From Thermodesulfatator indicus DSM 15286 (lineage in GTDB: Bacteria > Desulfobacterota > Thermodesulfobacteria > Thermodesulfobacteriales > Thermodesulfatatoraceae), in contig NC_015681.1 of NCBI RefSeq assembly GCF_000217795.1, positions 2,037,244 through 2,101,243 of the forward strand: 64,000 nt of DNA. Reading direction: 5' to 3'. The notes under the pieces are model-generated. The model ran no database searches, had not been told where the DNA came from, and worked only from the letters and a program-made list of their open reading frames with translations. How positions within the stretch are numbered: the stretch's first letter is position 1; each line of letters starts with the position of its first letter. Position numbers and translations under genes: made by a program. Positions 26,121-35,641 of the stretch are shown here, in pieces.

Positions 26121-26804
26121 TCAGTCTAGTTGATATTTAATAGTTACTTTTAGTCTAAGGGGAGGATTCAACCCCCTAGGAGGTGGAGGGAAGGGGGCGG
26201 CCCGTTTAATAGTTTTCACCGCCGCCTGGTTTAAGATTTCGTATTGAGAAGGCTTTTCAATTGTGATTTCGCTAACCCGACCCTGAGCGTCAACCACGAA
26301 AGAAACGCCTATTCTCCCGGTATAACCTGCCATTCTAGCGCTTAGCGGATAATATTTATTAGCGGCAATAAGGCGTCTCACTTTGGCAAAGTATTCTTTA
26401 AATTGCTTTTTAGCTCTTTTAGGTTTAAGTGAAGTAGCTTCTGGCAAAACCGGCACTTCAGGGCTTGAAATTTTAGGTAAATCTTGTCTTTCAGGAATAT
26501 TTATTTCCTGCCAGATAGGGTTTACCTGGGCTATTTTGATTGGCTTTTCTGCAGAGATGTCTATTTTTTCAGGGGTTATTTTGAGAGGATTTACTTCGGA
26601 AGGCTCGGTTAACTGGGGCAAATTGGGTGCAGGAGGTGGGGGAGATTCTTCCTCCTCAGCTACAAGTTCAATGGGAATTTCAGTGGCTGGAGTGATAGTA
26701 TTTTCTAACTTTAACCTGGTGGCTAGCCAAAATAAAAGGCCGTGAATGACCAAAGAAACTAGTAAAAACATAGCCAGATTAGATTCGCGCACATTAAATG
26801 CCAT
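26121..26804 (-). CDS. tonB: TonB-family energy transducer
   Basis: A 227-residue periplasm-spanning protein. One N-terminal membrane helix (LAMFLLVSLVIHGLLFWLA) is followed by a Pro-rich periplasmic linker (ESPPPPAPNLPQ) and a C-terminal TonB domain: YPLSARMAGYTGRIGVSFVV, then EILNQAAVKTIKRAAPFPPP. It passes proton-motive energy from ExbBD to outer-membrane receptors such as the BtuB homologue at 39561. It is the last gene of the exbB-exbD-tonB set, one base after exbD, at the downstream end of the corrinoid locus. Confidence 0.92.
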   Translation of the reverse strand: MAFNVRESNLAMFLLVSLVIHGLLFWLATRLKLENTITPATEIPIELVAEEEESPPPPAPNLPQLTEPSEVNPLKITPEKIDISAEKPIKIAQVNPIWQEINIPERQDLPKISSPEVPVLPEATSLKPKRAKKQFKEYFAKVRRLIAANKYYPLSARMAGYTGRIGVSFVVDAQGRVSEITIEKPSQYEILNQAAVKTIKRAAPFPPPPRGLNPPLRLKVTIKYQLD

Positions 26805-26805
26805 A

Positions 26806-27210
26806 TCAACGACTTTTAGTCTTTAAAAGGATTTGTTTAAGACCGGCCTTGCGAGCGGCATCCATGGCGTCTATTAAAAGTTGGGCTCTTGTGTCTTTAT
26901 CAGCTTCAACGTAAACTTTTTTAACTCCTCCTGAAACGGCCAATTTTTTAAGTTCTTCTTTGAGACGGGGCAAATCCATCTGTTTCCCGTTTAAAAAGAA
27001 GGCGCCGTCTTTAGTGATGCCGATAGTTACGGTTTCTTCCTGTTGAGCAGCAATGGCTGTTTCGCTTTTCGGTAAATTTACTTTCAATATTTTTTGTTTT
27101 ACCAGCTGGCTCGTAAGTAAAAAGTAAATCAAAAGTAAAAAAACAATGTCTATTATAGGGGTCATGGGTATTTCTAAGTTTTCGTCCTGGCGGCGTCTTT
27201 TTTTACGCAT
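26806..27210 (-). CDS. exbD: ExbD/TolR-family proton channel subunit
   Basis: A 134-residue protein with a basic cytoplasmic start (RKKRRRQDENLEIPMTPIID), a single membrane helix (IVFLLLIYFLLTSQLV) that carries the conserved Asp of MTPIIDIVF, and a periplasmic domain ending LKQILLKTK. It forms the motor with ExbB that energises TonB. The ATG overlaps the end of exbB by eight bases. Full length for the family. Confidence 0.93.
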   Translation of the reverse strand: MRKKRRRQDENLEIPMTPIIDIVFLLLIYFLLTSQLVKQKILKVNLPKSETAIAAQQEETVTIGITKDGAFFLNGKQMDLPRLKEELKKLAVSGGVKKVYVEADKDTRAQLLIDAMDAARKAGLKQILLKTKSR

Positions 27211-27799
27211 ATTCCCCTCTATAAGCCTTCTTTAGAAGTACTAAGGCCAGCTGGTAAAGGTTTTCTTCGTATCTGTTAACCCAGGATGACAAAAAACGAT
27301 GAGCCACAATCAAGGGGATGGCTACAGAAAGCCCTACAGCTGTGGTTAACATGGCTTCCCAGATGCCACCGGCAAGCATAGAGGCATCTACCTGACTACC
27401 TACCTCTTCTACCACTCGGAAGGCCTTAATAAGCCCGAGAACCGTACCAAGAAGCCCTAAAAGGGGTGCAATATTAGCCAGAGTGGCCAGAAGAGATAAA
27501 TAACGAGAGGCTCGGTTTACTTCTCCACTTATACAGTGGTCAATAATAGACTCGAGAAATTCCCTATCCCCACAGCAAACCGGAAGGATTTCCTGGGCCA
27601 TCTCGCCTACCGGCCCTGAGTACGAAGCCAGATCTTCTAGACTTTGTTTTTCAAGGTCTTTCGGGCTTGGGAGTACTTGTTTTAGCTTGCGGAAATAATA
27701 GAGGCGCTCACAAACGATGGCAAGCCCCAGCACCGAACAAAAAATAATAGGCCAGATAACAATTCCACCTTTAGCTAATAGAGCAAGTAAACTTTCCAT
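27203..27799 (-). CDS. exbB: ExbB/TolQ-family proton channel subunit
   Basis: A 198-residue inner-membrane protein with three helices: residues 10-32 (GGIVIWPIIFCSVLGLAIVC), 105-130 (LATLANIAPLLGLLGTVLGL) and 150-175 (EAMLTTAVGLSVAIPLIVAH). The family signature APLLGLLGTVLGLIKAF is clear. It forms the proton-conducting part of the TonB motor. It lies 27 bases after the ChlI-like gene on the same strand, linking chelatase, motor and uptake genes. Confidence 0.93.
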   Translation of the reverse strand: MESLLALLAKGGIVIWPIIFCSVLGLAIVCERLYYFRKLKQVLPSPKDLEKQSLEDLASYSGPVGEMAQEILPVCCGDREFLESIIDHCISGEVNRASRYLSLLATLANIAPLLGLLGTVLGLIKAFRVVEEVGSQVDASMLAGGIWEAMLTTAVGLSVAIPLIVAHRFLSSWVNRYEENLYQLALVLLKKAYRGEYA

Positions 27800-27826
27800 T
27801 TCTCAGTCCCTCAAGTATTTTTGGGT

Positions 27827-28810
27827 TTAAAAGGCTATTTCTTCAAATGGTCTTCGCCGTAGCCGATGAGGTAGGGCCAGGGCCTCGGCCACTTTTAGGT
27901 CTTCATCGGTGATTGCTTTTCTTCCGCAAAAGGCGGCGTGGGCCCGGGCGGTTTTTACTACGGTTAAGTCTCCACGATGGCCGTCCACGCCAATGGTGAT
28001 AAGTTTTTTGGCTACCTGGTAAAGAACTTCTTCTGAGATTTCTACTTCATTAAGAAGATTTTGGGCTTCAACTATACGCTCTGCTAGCTTTTTATTTTCC
28101 TCGGCAAACTTGCGGCTAAAGCCTTCAGGGTCTTTCTCAAAAGCCATGCGTCTTTCTATTACGAGCACCCTTTCTTTAGGGTCTTTTATGCCCTCTACCT
28201 GGACGCAGAGGCCAAAGCGGTCAAGGAGTTGGGGCCTAAGTTCCCCTTCTTCCGGGTTCATGGTCCCCACCAGCACGAACCTCGCCGGGTGAGAAAAGCT
28301 TATTCCTTCCCGTTCCACGAAGTTTACACCCATGGCGGCGGCGTCAAGCAAAAGGTCAACCAGGTGGTCTTCAAGGAGATTTATTTCGTCCACGTAAAGG
28401 ATACCCCGATGAGCGGCCGCAAGAATCCCTGGCTCAAAGTGCTTTTCACCGGTTTTAAGGGCGCGTTCTATGTCAAGAGTGCCTACCAGGCGATCTTCAG
28501 TGGCTGAAAGAGGCAGGTCAACCACCCGGACTTTTCGTTTTACCCGGGGAAGAGGGCCTTCTTCAAGGCTTTTCTGGCACTCCGGGCAAAGTTCAGCAGG
28601 GCTCTCCGGGTCGCAGGAATAGGGACAGCCCTCTACCACTTCTATTTCTGGCAAGATGTCAGCGAGCGAGCGCACGATGGTTGATTTGCCTGTCCCTTTT
28701 TCTCCCCTGATAAGCACTCCGCCGATGGACGGGTCTATAACATTGAGAATGAGGGCAAGCTTCATCTCGTCCTGCCCCACAATGGCTGAGAAAGGGTAAA
28801 TTTTTCTCAT
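27827..28810 (-). CDS. ChlI/BchI-like AAA+ chelatase subunit
   Basis: A 327-residue AAA+ ATPase of the magnesium-chelatase I-subunit family. Walker A is [10 protein letters not shown] near residue 40, coded through the 12-mer GGGACAGGCAAA; Walker B is [11 protein letters not shown] near residue 135; sensor 1 lies in [12 protein letters not shown], and a four-Cys cluster sits at 81-98 ([10 protein letters not shown] then CPEC). ChlI hexamers drive metal insertion by an H/CobN subunit. No CobN or ChlH is in the window. It overlaps chlD (ATGA). In this setting a cobalt-related chelatase is more likely than chlorophyll synthesis. Confidence 0.85.
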   Translation of the reverse strand: MRKIYPFSAIVGQDEMKLALILNVIDPSIGGVLIRGEKGTGKSTIVRSLADILPEIEVVEGCPYSCDPESPAELCPECQKSLEEGPLPRVKRKVRVVDLPLSATEDRLVGTLDIERALKTGEKHFEPGILAAAHRGILYVDEINLLEDHLVDLLLDAAAMGVNFVEREGISFSHPARFVLVGTMNPEEGELRPQLLDRFGLCVQVEGIKDPKERVLVIERRMAFEKDPEGFSRKFAEENKKLAERIVEAQNLLNEVEISEEVLYQVAKKLITIGVDGHRGDLTVVKTARAHAAFCGRKAITDEDLKVAEALALPHRLRRRPFEEIAF

Positions 28811-30750
28811 TTCGTATTCTCCTTTGGTAAAATTTCCCGGGCAATGGCGGCCAGGCGGTCGGCCTTAAGGGCTTCTGGTGTGAAGTAACGGGCGTTAAGC
28901 ATACTCGCCAACTCCTTGGCCATTTCAAGCTTTATCTGGCCGGTTTCCGTATCAATAACCACGAAAGACACCTGTGGAAAGTGATGAGTCAGAGTGGTGG
29001 CCAGGCGTTTTATCTCTTCCTGTGGGCTTTCTTCTCCCAAGGCCACATTTCCTCTGCCGTCGGTTATAAGAAACACGCTTATGGGTTTGTCAGGTTCTCT
29101 AGAGGTCTTCTGGTGAAGTAACCTGTTTAACAGGGACAGGGCCGCTGAAAGCGGGGTTGAGCCTCCAACGGGTAAGTCGCGCAGGAATTTCCCGGCCAGC
29201 TCAACCGAGCTTGTGGGCGGAAGCACAAGCCTTGCCTCTTTGCCCCTGAAGGTTATCATGGCCACCTGGTCACGTTTCTGGTAAGCATTTAAAAGAAGGC
29301 TCATGATGGCGCCTTTGGTCTCCCGCATGCGGGCTTCGGCGGCCATGGAGCCTGAAGCATCCACGCAAAAGATAAGAAGATGCCCAGTTTTGGCCCGTCT
29401 TAATTTTTCCCTCAAGTCCTGGGGCTTGACGATAAAACCCCGGCCAGGGCCAGCGCCGCGCAGGCGCTGGTAAGGAGCGGCGGCCTTTAAGGTAGCGGAA
29501 ACCGCTACATCCCTTACTTTACCTTTTGGAGGAATGGCTCTTATGAAACGCCCACGGCTCCCTTTAGAAGAAGAGCGTCGGCCGCTTTTCCCGCGAAACT
29601 GATAGCGCATTTTTATTTCTAACGAGCGCACTTTAAAGATATCGCCTATTTCGTAAACCTGGTCTTTGCCTTCGCTTGGTTCAATTTCTTCGGGTGTTTT
29701 TGGTTGTGATTTATTCTGCGAGTCGTGAGAAGGCTCTTCTTTTTCTTCCTGGCCTTTCAAGGTTTCTGGGTCGGGTTTTTGCGTTTTCGATTTTTCTTGG
29801 CTCGGTTTGGGCGGCTCTTTGGGTTCTTGTTTTTCTTCGGGCTTCTCTTTTGGTTTATGAGAGGCCCTAGGTGGTTTTTTTCTTCGCCGATGGCGGAGGA
29901 CCATTTCCGCTACGGCCTCAAGGTCTTCAAGGGTTGCCTCTTCTCTTTCGTGATAGGCGGCGTGGGCTTTCGTAGCCGAAGCCAGAACCAAGTCTGCCCG
30001 GTGCCCTTGAACTAAGGCTTCTCTCGTAAGTTCAGCTATCAAAACCTTTAAACGAGAAGGAAGATGTACTTCAGGGTATAAACTCCGAGCCTTTATGAGG
30101 CGGCTTTTAAGTTCTTTTTCGGCTCTTTCAAACTGAGAGCAAAAACCAATAGGATCTTTCTCAAAGAGGAGCCTTCTTTTGACTATTTCCGTGCGAAGGT
30201 GAGGTTCTTTTTCCGCCGAGACCTCTACCGCTAGGCCAAAGCGATCAAGAAATTGAGGAGAAAGGCTTCCTTCTTCCGGGTTCATGGAACCAATCAGAAT
30301 GAACTCAGTCGGCATTTCGTAAGAGAAGCCTTCTCTTTCAATTACCAGATAGCCGCTTTCAGCGGCGTCAAGCAGGAAAGAGGTGAGGTGCTCAGGAAGG
30401 AGGTTGACTTCATCAATATAGAGCACTCCCTGGTGTGCCCTGGCCAGCAAACCGGGCGTGAAGACGGGCTTGCCTTTGTATAAAGTTTTTTCAAGGTCAA
30501 TGTGGCCTATTAGGGCGTCTTCAGTGGTATTTAAGGGAAGATTAACAAATGGAGCCGGTCTCTCGTTAACAGGAGGAAGAAGCGCGGCCAGCGCCCTTGC
30601 CATAGTTGATTTGCCTGTCCCTTTTTCACCGGTTAGAAGAACGCCGCGCACATCTCTGGTGATGGCGCAAAGCATAAGGGCCAACTTGGCCTCTTCCTGG
30701 CCTACAATGGCCGAAAACGGGTAGTTTATTTTGCCAGTGTTACTTTCCAT
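28807..30750 (-). CDS. ChlD/BchD-like chelatase subunit (AAA+ plus von Willebrand A)
   Basis: A protein of about 647 residues. The N-terminal AAA+ domain retains an intact Walker A ([14 protein letters not shown]) and Walker B ([11 protein letters not shown]), unlike many degenerate D subunits. Residues 295-370 are a long Lys/Glu/Pro-rich linker. The C-terminal vWA domain begins [14 protein letters not shown] (MIDAS DxSxS) near residue 460. It partners ChlI in metal chelatases. ATG 30750 is used; a GTG at 30765 is an alternative, and neither has a clear ribosome site, so translation may be coupled to the upstream gene that overlaps it. Confidence 0.85.
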   Translation of the reverse strand: MESNTGKINYPFSAIVGQEEAKLALMLCAITRDVRGVLLTGEKGTGKSTMARALAALLPPVNERPAPFVNLPLNTTEDALIGHIDLEKTLYKGKPVFTPGLLARAHQGVLYIDEVNLLPEHLTSFLLDAAESGYLVIEREGFSYEMPTEFILIGSMNPEEGSLSPQFLDRFGLAVEVSAEKEPHLRTEIVKRRLLFEKDPIGFCSQFERAEKELKSRLIKARSLYPEVHLPSRLKVLIAELTREALVQGHRADLVLASATKAHAAYHEREEATLEDLEAVAEMVLRHRRRKKPPRASHKPKEKPEEKQEPKEPPKPSQEKSKTQKPDPETLKGQEEKEEPSHDSQNKSQPKTPEEIEPSEGKDQVYEIGDIFKVRSLEIKMRYQFRGKSGRRSSSKGSRGRFIRAIPPKGKVRDVAVSATLKAAAPYQRLRGAGPGRGFIVKPQDLREKLRRAKTGHLLIFCVDASGSMAAEARMRETKGAIMSLLLNAYQKRDQVAMITFRGKEARLVLPPTSSVELAGKFLRDLPVGGSTPLSAALSLLNRLLHQKTSREPDKPISVFLITDGRGNVALGEESPQEEIKRLATTLTHHFPQVSFVVIDTETGQIKLEMAKELASMLNARYFTPEALKADRLAAIAREILPKENTK

Positions 30751-31573
30751 TTTTTTTGCTTTCACAAATATTGATTACGGCCTCAAGGTTTATAGGGTTT
30801 ATGTCTTTCCAAGCCTTTTCCGTGTAAGAATACTCTTTCTTAAAGAGGCCGTCTTTATCTTGGTCAACAAAGGCAAGCCGGGGCTTTTCTTCTTCGTCAA
30901 AGCAGAAGACTTTTACTTTTTTGCCCTCACGGCTTATGAGGAGAAACTTTTGGCCCTTTTGGTTAAATCTTTCTTCAAGCTCAAAGTGGCCGTCAAGGTC
31001 TTTGTCTATCAATCGACTGGTAAGTTGTTTTCCGTCATAGACTAACTTTTCTTTTACGGCCTTATTTTTGGGGGATTTAATAAGGACTTCGCGGATCTTT
31101 CCTTTAAAAACTTCTTCTATTTCAAAGAAGCCATCGTAGTCGTCGTCACGGAGAATTTTTTTTATTTTTCCGTTCGTGTCAAAGAAGGAAATAAGGTCTT
31201 TTTTACCGTCAAAATTGCGGTCTTCTTCTGCCTCGGTGAGACGGCCTTTATTGTAAATTTGCCACTTGTCAGGCCGGCGGTCTTCATTGCGGTCAAAAAT
31301 AAGTTCTTTTACCTGGCCTTGCGGGTCTAAAACCGCTATTTTCTCCGGCACATTATTTTTGTTTTTGTCAAGCAAAACTTTGTAAGGCAGGCCTTTTTTA
31401 AAGACTATTTTTTTCTCAAAGTGGCCGTCGTGGTTTTTGTCTTCAAGAGAAAGAATAGGGCTTCCTTTTTGGTTGTAAAAAACGATCTTGGCCGTGTCTT
31501 TAGGGATTTCAAAGGCCAGGGCCTGGGTAACGCTAGCTGTTAAACCGATAAAAGCCAAATAAAAGAGCTTCAT
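30740..31573 (-). CDS. Secreted protein with seven DxDxDG-like repeats
   Basis: A 277-residue protein with an N-terminal signal (FYLAFIGLTASVTQALA). The mature part repeats a calcium-loop-like motif about every 25-35 residues: DKNHDGHFE, DKNKNNVPE, DRNEDRRPD, DRNFDGKKD, DDDYDGFFE, DKDLDGHFE and DQDKDGLFK, each followed by a strand. The pattern resembles EF-hand or dockerin loops without the helices. It overlaps the preceding beta-propeller gene (ATGA) and the chelatase gene after it. A metal-sensing or metal-buffering role near a metal-tetrapyrrole locus is inference. Confidence 0.7.
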   Translation of the reverse strand: MKLFYLAFIGLTASVTQALAFEIPKDTAKIVFYNQKGSPILSLEDKNHDGHFEKKIVFKKGLPYKVLLDKNKNNVPEKIAVLDPQGQVKELIFDRNEDRRPDKWQIYNKGRLTEAEEDRNFDGKKDLISFFDTNGKIKKILRDDDYDGFFEIEEVFKGKIREVLIKSPKNKAVKEKLVYDGKQLTSRLIDKDLDGHFELEERFNQKGQKFLLISREGKKVKVFCFDEEEKPRLAFVDQDKDGLFKKEYSYTEKAWKDINPINLEAVINICESKKNGK

Positions 31574-33099
31574 TTTTGACCTCCGACGAACTTATTCTGG
31601 TAAGAATCGGCCCGCACAGCCAACTTTTTAGACTCTGACACCTTTTGTAACACCAACAGGCGATGTTGGCCAAAGAGCCGGCCGTACTGGTCTGCCCAGG
31701 GGCTTTCCACGATAGCCACGAGGTTTCCGTCTGGCGAAACCGCCAGGTGAAAAAATACATTTCCTGATGTAGGGAAATAGCCTGAAAGTTTTTTATACCC
31801 GCCGCCAGGGCTTTTCAGGTCAAAGGTGAGTACACCGAACTGGCGCACTCGGGTGTCTTCTCGTCGAAAGGCGGCTACGGCCACCGCCAGGGTTTTAGCT
31901 GTCCGGTCAACAGCTACTCCCTGGAGTTTGAAAGGCGAAGCAAAGCGCCAGAGTATTTTTCCCTTTTCAGGGTCAATGGCAAAGACGGTGCGGGCGGCCG
32001 GATGCGGGCCAGCAGGTTTATCCACCTCAAGGGGCAGGCCAAAGGGCAGGGTGCTTTCGCCGGAGATGATATAAAACACGCCATTTTTGTCAAAAATACC
32101 GTAGCTCAAAGTGGCTGAGACAGGAAGCTTGCCAATCAGGATAGGCGTGGCCAGCGAAAGGCAGGTTTTAATTTGCCTGTCCCTCAAATCAAAGATAAAA
32201 AGCCTTCCATCGCTAACGCCAAGGGCACCGTAGCGCCCATCAGGAGAAACCGCCACCGATTCCCAGGCCGAGACCCTTTTAAAGTAGGGCTTAAGAGGCG
32301 TAAGCTGATAAACCATGAGTTCCTGGCCCTTGAGTCCGTCAAGCAAAATAAAACTCTGGGGTGGGGGGGCTAATTTTAAGTCGTCTCCTTCAGAGGGCAT
32401 AAGGCTAACCAGAGCCACTTTTTGGCCTTGTTCGTCAGTATCGGCGTAAATCAAAGAGAGGGGGGCCGGGCCTTCTTTGGGATAAGCCCAGCGCACCTGG
32501 CCGTAAGGGCTTAAGCGGTAAATCCGTGAGAGCCTTCGCCATTTCTGTTTTTTGGCGTCAGGCCAGGAATGAATAGCAAGCACGATCAGATCTTCACAGG
32601 GGAGCACGATCAGCCGATAAATGCCCGGCAAACGGTAAATGCCGTAAATGTCTCCTGGTGGAGGAGGCTCACCTCGCTCAAGTTCTCTGGCTGTCCTGAA
32701 ACACCAGAGTTTTTCTCCGCTAGCAGTTTTTACCGCACAAACTTCACCTTCAGGAGACTGGGTGCCGTAGTAAAGCACTTGACTATCTGGAGAAAAGGCT
32801 ACCCGTTTAACCATGCCTTCAGGAATGCGTTTTTGCCAGATGAGTTTGCCTGTCCCCGCCTCAAATAGAAAAAGATGTCCTTTAAAAGTGCCAAGGGCGA
32901 GGTATTTCCCGTCGGGAGAAAACGCAGGGTGCGCTCCGGGCGTATGGCCAGAAAGGGCGTAAAAGCTAACGTCTTCAAGATCTTTTTCCCAGGCTAACTT
33001 AAGACCAAAGGCCTTGAGCCTTTCGGCTTGGGAAATATTTGTTCCAACGCTAAAGATAATTGCGCACCAGAGCGTAAAGAGGCCTAAGGTTTTCCTCAT
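31570..33099 (-). CDS. Secreted PQQ/WD40-like beta-propeller protein
   Basis: A 509-residue protein with a signal peptide (LGLFTLWCAIIFSVGTNISQA). Repeated blades contain FSPDGKYLALG, SPDGRYGALGVSDGRLFIFD and SPDGNLVAIVE, the usual WD40/PQQ-like propeller motifs, plus GKLIWQK and GKILWRF of the quinoprotein type. No catalytic function is apparent; such propellers often bind ligands or proteins in the periplasm. The ATG lies inside the end of the EcfT gene (50-base overlap) behind AGGAG. Two copies of GGGACAGGCAAA fall in this gene, one out of the GTGK frame. Confidence 0.7.
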   Translation of the reverse strand: MRKTLGLFTLWCAIIFSVGTNISQAERLKAFGLKLAWEKDLEDVSFYALSGHTPGAHPAFSPDGKYLALGTFKGHLFLFEAGTGKLIWQKRIPEGMVKRVAFSPDSQVLYYGTQSPEGEVCAVKTASGEKLWCFRTARELERGEPPPPGDIYGIYRLPGIYRLIVLPCEDLIVLAIHSWPDAKKQKWRRLSRIYRLSPYGQVRWAYPKEGPAPLSLIYADTDEQGQKVALVSLMPSEGDDLKLAPPPQSFILLDGLKGQELMVYQLTPLKPYFKRVSAWESVAVSPDGRYGALGVSDGRLFIFDLRDRQIKTCLSLATPILIGKLPVSATLSYGIFDKNGVFYIISGESTLPFGLPLEVDKPAGPHPAARTVFAIDPEKGKILWRFASPFKLQGVAVDRTAKTLAVAVAAFRREDTRVRQFGVLTFDLKSPGGGYKKLSGYFPTSGNVFFHLAVSPDGNLVAIVESPWADQYGRLFGQHRLLVLQKVSESKKLAVRADSYQNKFVGGQK

Positions 33100-33880
33100 A
33101 AAATACTCCTTGCAGATAAGCCCAAAAAAGAATTTTAGCTAGTAATAGAGCAAATAGTAACACGAATATGATAATCGTAGCTAGCTTTTCCGCCCAGGGC
33201 CAGGGGGGCATAAAGCGATACCTGGCGGAAAAAAGAGGGTCAAAACCCCTGGTGAGTAGAGTATCAGCAACTGAACGCGAGTCTCTTACCGCGCGGGTAA
33301 GAAGCGGGTAAATCACCGCAAGTTCAGTGCGAACGGTGTAAATAAGCCCGCGTTTAAAAGGCCGGTAGCCACGAAGGCGAAGGCTTTGGCGCACCAGGTG
33401 AAGATCCTGGGCTACTTTAGGTAAAAATCGCACCGCCGCCGCGGCCAGAAGGCTCAAGCCGCGTGGAAAGGGTAGGGCGGAGACCGTGCGAAAGAGCATT
33501 TTTGTAGAAGTAGAGTTTACGAGATAAGCTCCGGCCGAAAGCCCGGCCACCATACGCAAAGACTGCACCAGCCCGTAGTGAAATCCTTCCCTAATAAAAC
33601 AGAGCCCGGAGAAGGTATCACTTGGCGGAAGGAGGCAGAAAAGAATAGTGCGCGGAAAACCCTGGTAAAAAAGGCCCTGGCTAAGCATAATGCCCCAGAC
33701 GGTAGTGGCCACGATAACTAGGTAGCCTTTAAGCCAGGCTTTGCTCGGCCGCGAGGCAAGAAAAACGAAAGTGGCCAGGCCCGCGAGTGCCGCTAAAGCC
33801 AGCGGATGGTCAAGAAGCACCGCCAGCCCTGAAATTACGAAAACCAGGCTAAACTTGGTGTAGGGGTGAAGCGCCCTCAA
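33050..33880 (-). CDS. ECF transporter T component (EcfT/CbiQ)
   Basis: A 276-residue membrane protein with about six helices. The C-terminal cytoplasmic region holds the two coupling-helix motifs of EcfT, SLRLRGYRP and TLLTRGFDP, whose Ala/Arg/Gly-type sequences dock into the ATPases. It links the ATPase motor to the substrate-binding S component. Its ATG overlaps the ATPase stop (ATGA at 33877-33880). Substrate is inferred to be a corrinoid or cobalt from the locus, not from the sequence itself. Confidence 0.9.
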   Translation of the reverse strand: MRALHPYTKFSLVFVISGLAVLLDHPLALAALAGLATFVFLASRPSKAWLKGYLVIVATTVWGIMLSQGLFYQGFPRTILFCLLPPSDTFSGLCFIREGFHYGLVQSLRMVAGLSAGAYLVNSTSTKMLFRTVSALPFPRGLSLLAAAAVRFLPKVAQDLHLVRQSLRLRGYRPFKRGLIYTVRTELAVIYPLLTRAVRDSRSVADTLLTRGFDPLFSARYRFMPPWPWAEKLATIIIFVLLFALLLAKILFWAYLQGVFYEENLRPLYALVRNYL

Positions 33881-35238
33881 GGCCTTTCCTCCTTTATTTT
33901 CCCTTCTTTAAAACGAAGAATTCGCGAGGCAAGAGTTCTGGCTAAATCCTCGTCGTGAGTGGAAAAGATAACGAGTTCCGCCTGTAGGTCTTCTAGGAGC
34001 CGGCTGGCGTTTTCAAAATCCTGGGCGGTAGTAGGCTCATCAAGTAAAAGAATTTTCGGTTCCCCGGTTAAAAGGCTCCCTAGCGCCACTCGTAAGCGCT
34101 GGCCCCTTGAGAGGGAAAATGGCACCCGATCAAGCAGGGCAGAAATGTTTAACCTTCTGGCTGTTTCGTCAAGGCGCTTTTCCGTAATTTTCCATGAAAG
34201 CCCTAGATTTTGTGGGGCAAAGGCAAGCTCGGCCCGCACCCGTTCTTTTATGAGCATGAGATCAGGATCCTGAAGGAGAAGGGAAACCAAAAGACGCTCT
34301 CGCTCTGGCTTTCCGCGGTAAATTATTTTTCCTTTTACGGGCTTAAGGAGCCCGGCCAGAAGATGTAAAAAGGTGCTCTTGCCAGAGCCATTTGGCCCAA
34401 GAAGGGCCACTCTCTCGCCCTCGTAAAAGGTAAAGTTTAATCCGCTAAAAATAAGTGGTCTTTGGGGATAACCGAAATAGAGTTCTTTTACTTCAAGAAG
34501 GGGGCTTCCGATTTTTTGGGGTTTAAAAGTTTTAAGTTTTCTTTCAGGTGGTTTAAAATCTTTGGTTTTTCCGAGAAACTTGACTTTTCCCTTTTCCAGA
34601 AAACACAGCCGATTAACAGCCGGTAGAGCAAAGTTTAGCCGGTGTTCGGCAAGGATCACCGTAATCCCCCTGGCGACTATTTTCTGCAAAAGGGCCATAA
34701 TACTTTGCGCCGCTTTAGGGTCAAGCTGGGCCAGAGGTTCATCAAGGAGAAGGAGTTTAGGCTCTGGCGCAAGGGCGGCGGCGATGGCCACGCGCTGACG
34801 CTCGCCCCCTGAAAGGGTTGAAAGTTCTCTATCTTCAAAACCGAAGAGGCCAACACTTTCAAGGGCTTTAGCTACTTTTTCTTTAATTTTTTCTGGAGAA
34901 AACTCTAGGTTTTCAAGGCCAAAGGCCACTTCGGAAAAGACTTTGTCCGCAATAAGTTGCTCAGCCGGACTTTGAAATACAACGCTTACTTCAGGATAAA
35001 GGGCCTCTGGAGGCACCGGCCACCTGTGCCCAAGGACTTCTACCTGGCCTGAAAATTCACCGCCGGCTTCACCTGGTATAAGCCCGCAGAGCACGGAAAT
35101 GAGCGTGCTTTTGCCCGAGCCCGTCTCGCCGGCCAGGAGAAACAGCTCACCCTTTTTAACCTCAAAGGTCACGCCTGAAAGGGCCGGCCTTTCGGCCCCG
35201 GGGTAGCGGTAGCTAAGGTCTTTAACGCGAACTATCAT
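33877..35238 (-). CDS. Fused double ATPase of an ECF transporter (EcfA-EcfA')
   Basis: A 453-residue protein joining two ABC ATPase domains, where EcfA1 and EcfA2 are usually separate. Domain 1 has Walker A GETGSGKST near residue 38, Q-loop VFQSPAEQL, signature LSGGERQR and LLLLDEPLAQLD. Domain 2 (from residue 245) has GPNGSGKST, signature LSRGQRLRV (changed from LSGGQ) and LLLDEPTT. Together with EcfT and the S-component-like protein it powers vitamin or metal import. It is the first gene after a gap holding a broken toxin module. Confidence 0.9.
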   Translation of the reverse strand: MIVRVKDLSYRYPGAERPALSGVTFEVKKGELFLLAGETGSGKSTLISVLCGLIPGEAGGEFSGQVEVLGHRWPVPPEALYPEVSVVFQSPAEQLIADKVFSEVAFGLENLEFSPEKIKEKVAKALESVGLFGFEDRELSTLSGGERQRVAIAAALAPEPKLLLLDEPLAQLDPKAAQSIMALLQKIVARGITVILAEHRLNFALPAVNRLCFLEKGKVKFLGKTKDFKPPERKLKTFKPQKIGSPLLEVKELYFGYPQRPLIFSGLNFTFYEGERVALLGPNGSGKSTFLHLLAGLLKPVKGKIIYRGKPERERLLVSLLLQDPDLMLIKERVRAELAFAPQNLGLSWKITEKRLDETARRLNISALLDRVPFSLSRGQRLRVALGSLLTGEPKILLLDEPTTAQDFENASRLLEDLQAELVIFSTHDEDLARTLASRILRFKEGKIKEERP

Positions 35239-35440
35239 CTCGGCACCAGTTTTCTATCCTGAAGTTTTTTATGCGTTTGAACTCCTTCTTAAATTTAAAT
35301 ATGTTATCTTTTAATTCGCCTATCATCTGTCAGACAGTTTCCTTACAGGGTAGATCCTGGTAAAATTAAATTCTAACTGTTTTCCAAAGTTATATACTTC
35401 TTTTATTATTTTTATACTTTTTGACGGCTGGGGAGGTGCG

Positions 35441-35641
35441 ATGATAACCGCGGAAGACGTCAAATCAATAATTAAAAAGTTACCCGAAAAGGAATTTGTT
35501 AAGTTAAGAAATTGGATTTTAGAAAGAGACTGGGAAAAGTGGGATAAAGAAATTGAGGAAGATTCTAAAAAGGGCCTCCTGGATTTTTTGATAAAAGAGG
35601 CTCTCGAAGAAAAGCAGAAAGGAAAATTAAAAGACCTATAG
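35441..35641 (+). CDS. Antitoxin of a RelE-type module
   Basis: A 66-residue acidic and basic helical protein (ITAEDVKSIIKKLPEKEFVK then KKGLLDFLIKEALEEK), preceded by GGGAGG. Its layout matches small antitoxins found before ParE/RelE-fold toxins. The stop TAG shares one base with the GTG of the toxin reading frame. It lies antisense to the corrinoid locus between the EcfA gene and the lipoprotein gene. Because the toxin is broken it may now be a solitary antitoxin. Confidence 0.7.
   Translation: MITAEDVKSIIKKLPEKEFVKLRNWILERDWEKWDKEIEEDSKKGLLDFLIKEALEEKQKGKLKDL

Noticed and set aside
29130-29139. AGGGACAGG and ACCTGTCC fragments (also near 26096, 40005 and 50650)
   Set aside because: These match only part of the 12-mer and were not counted.
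28685-30621. The 12-mer as only a Walker A coincidence
   Set aside because: It also occurs in another reading frame and in non-coding leader sequence, so codon-level chance does not account for all copies.
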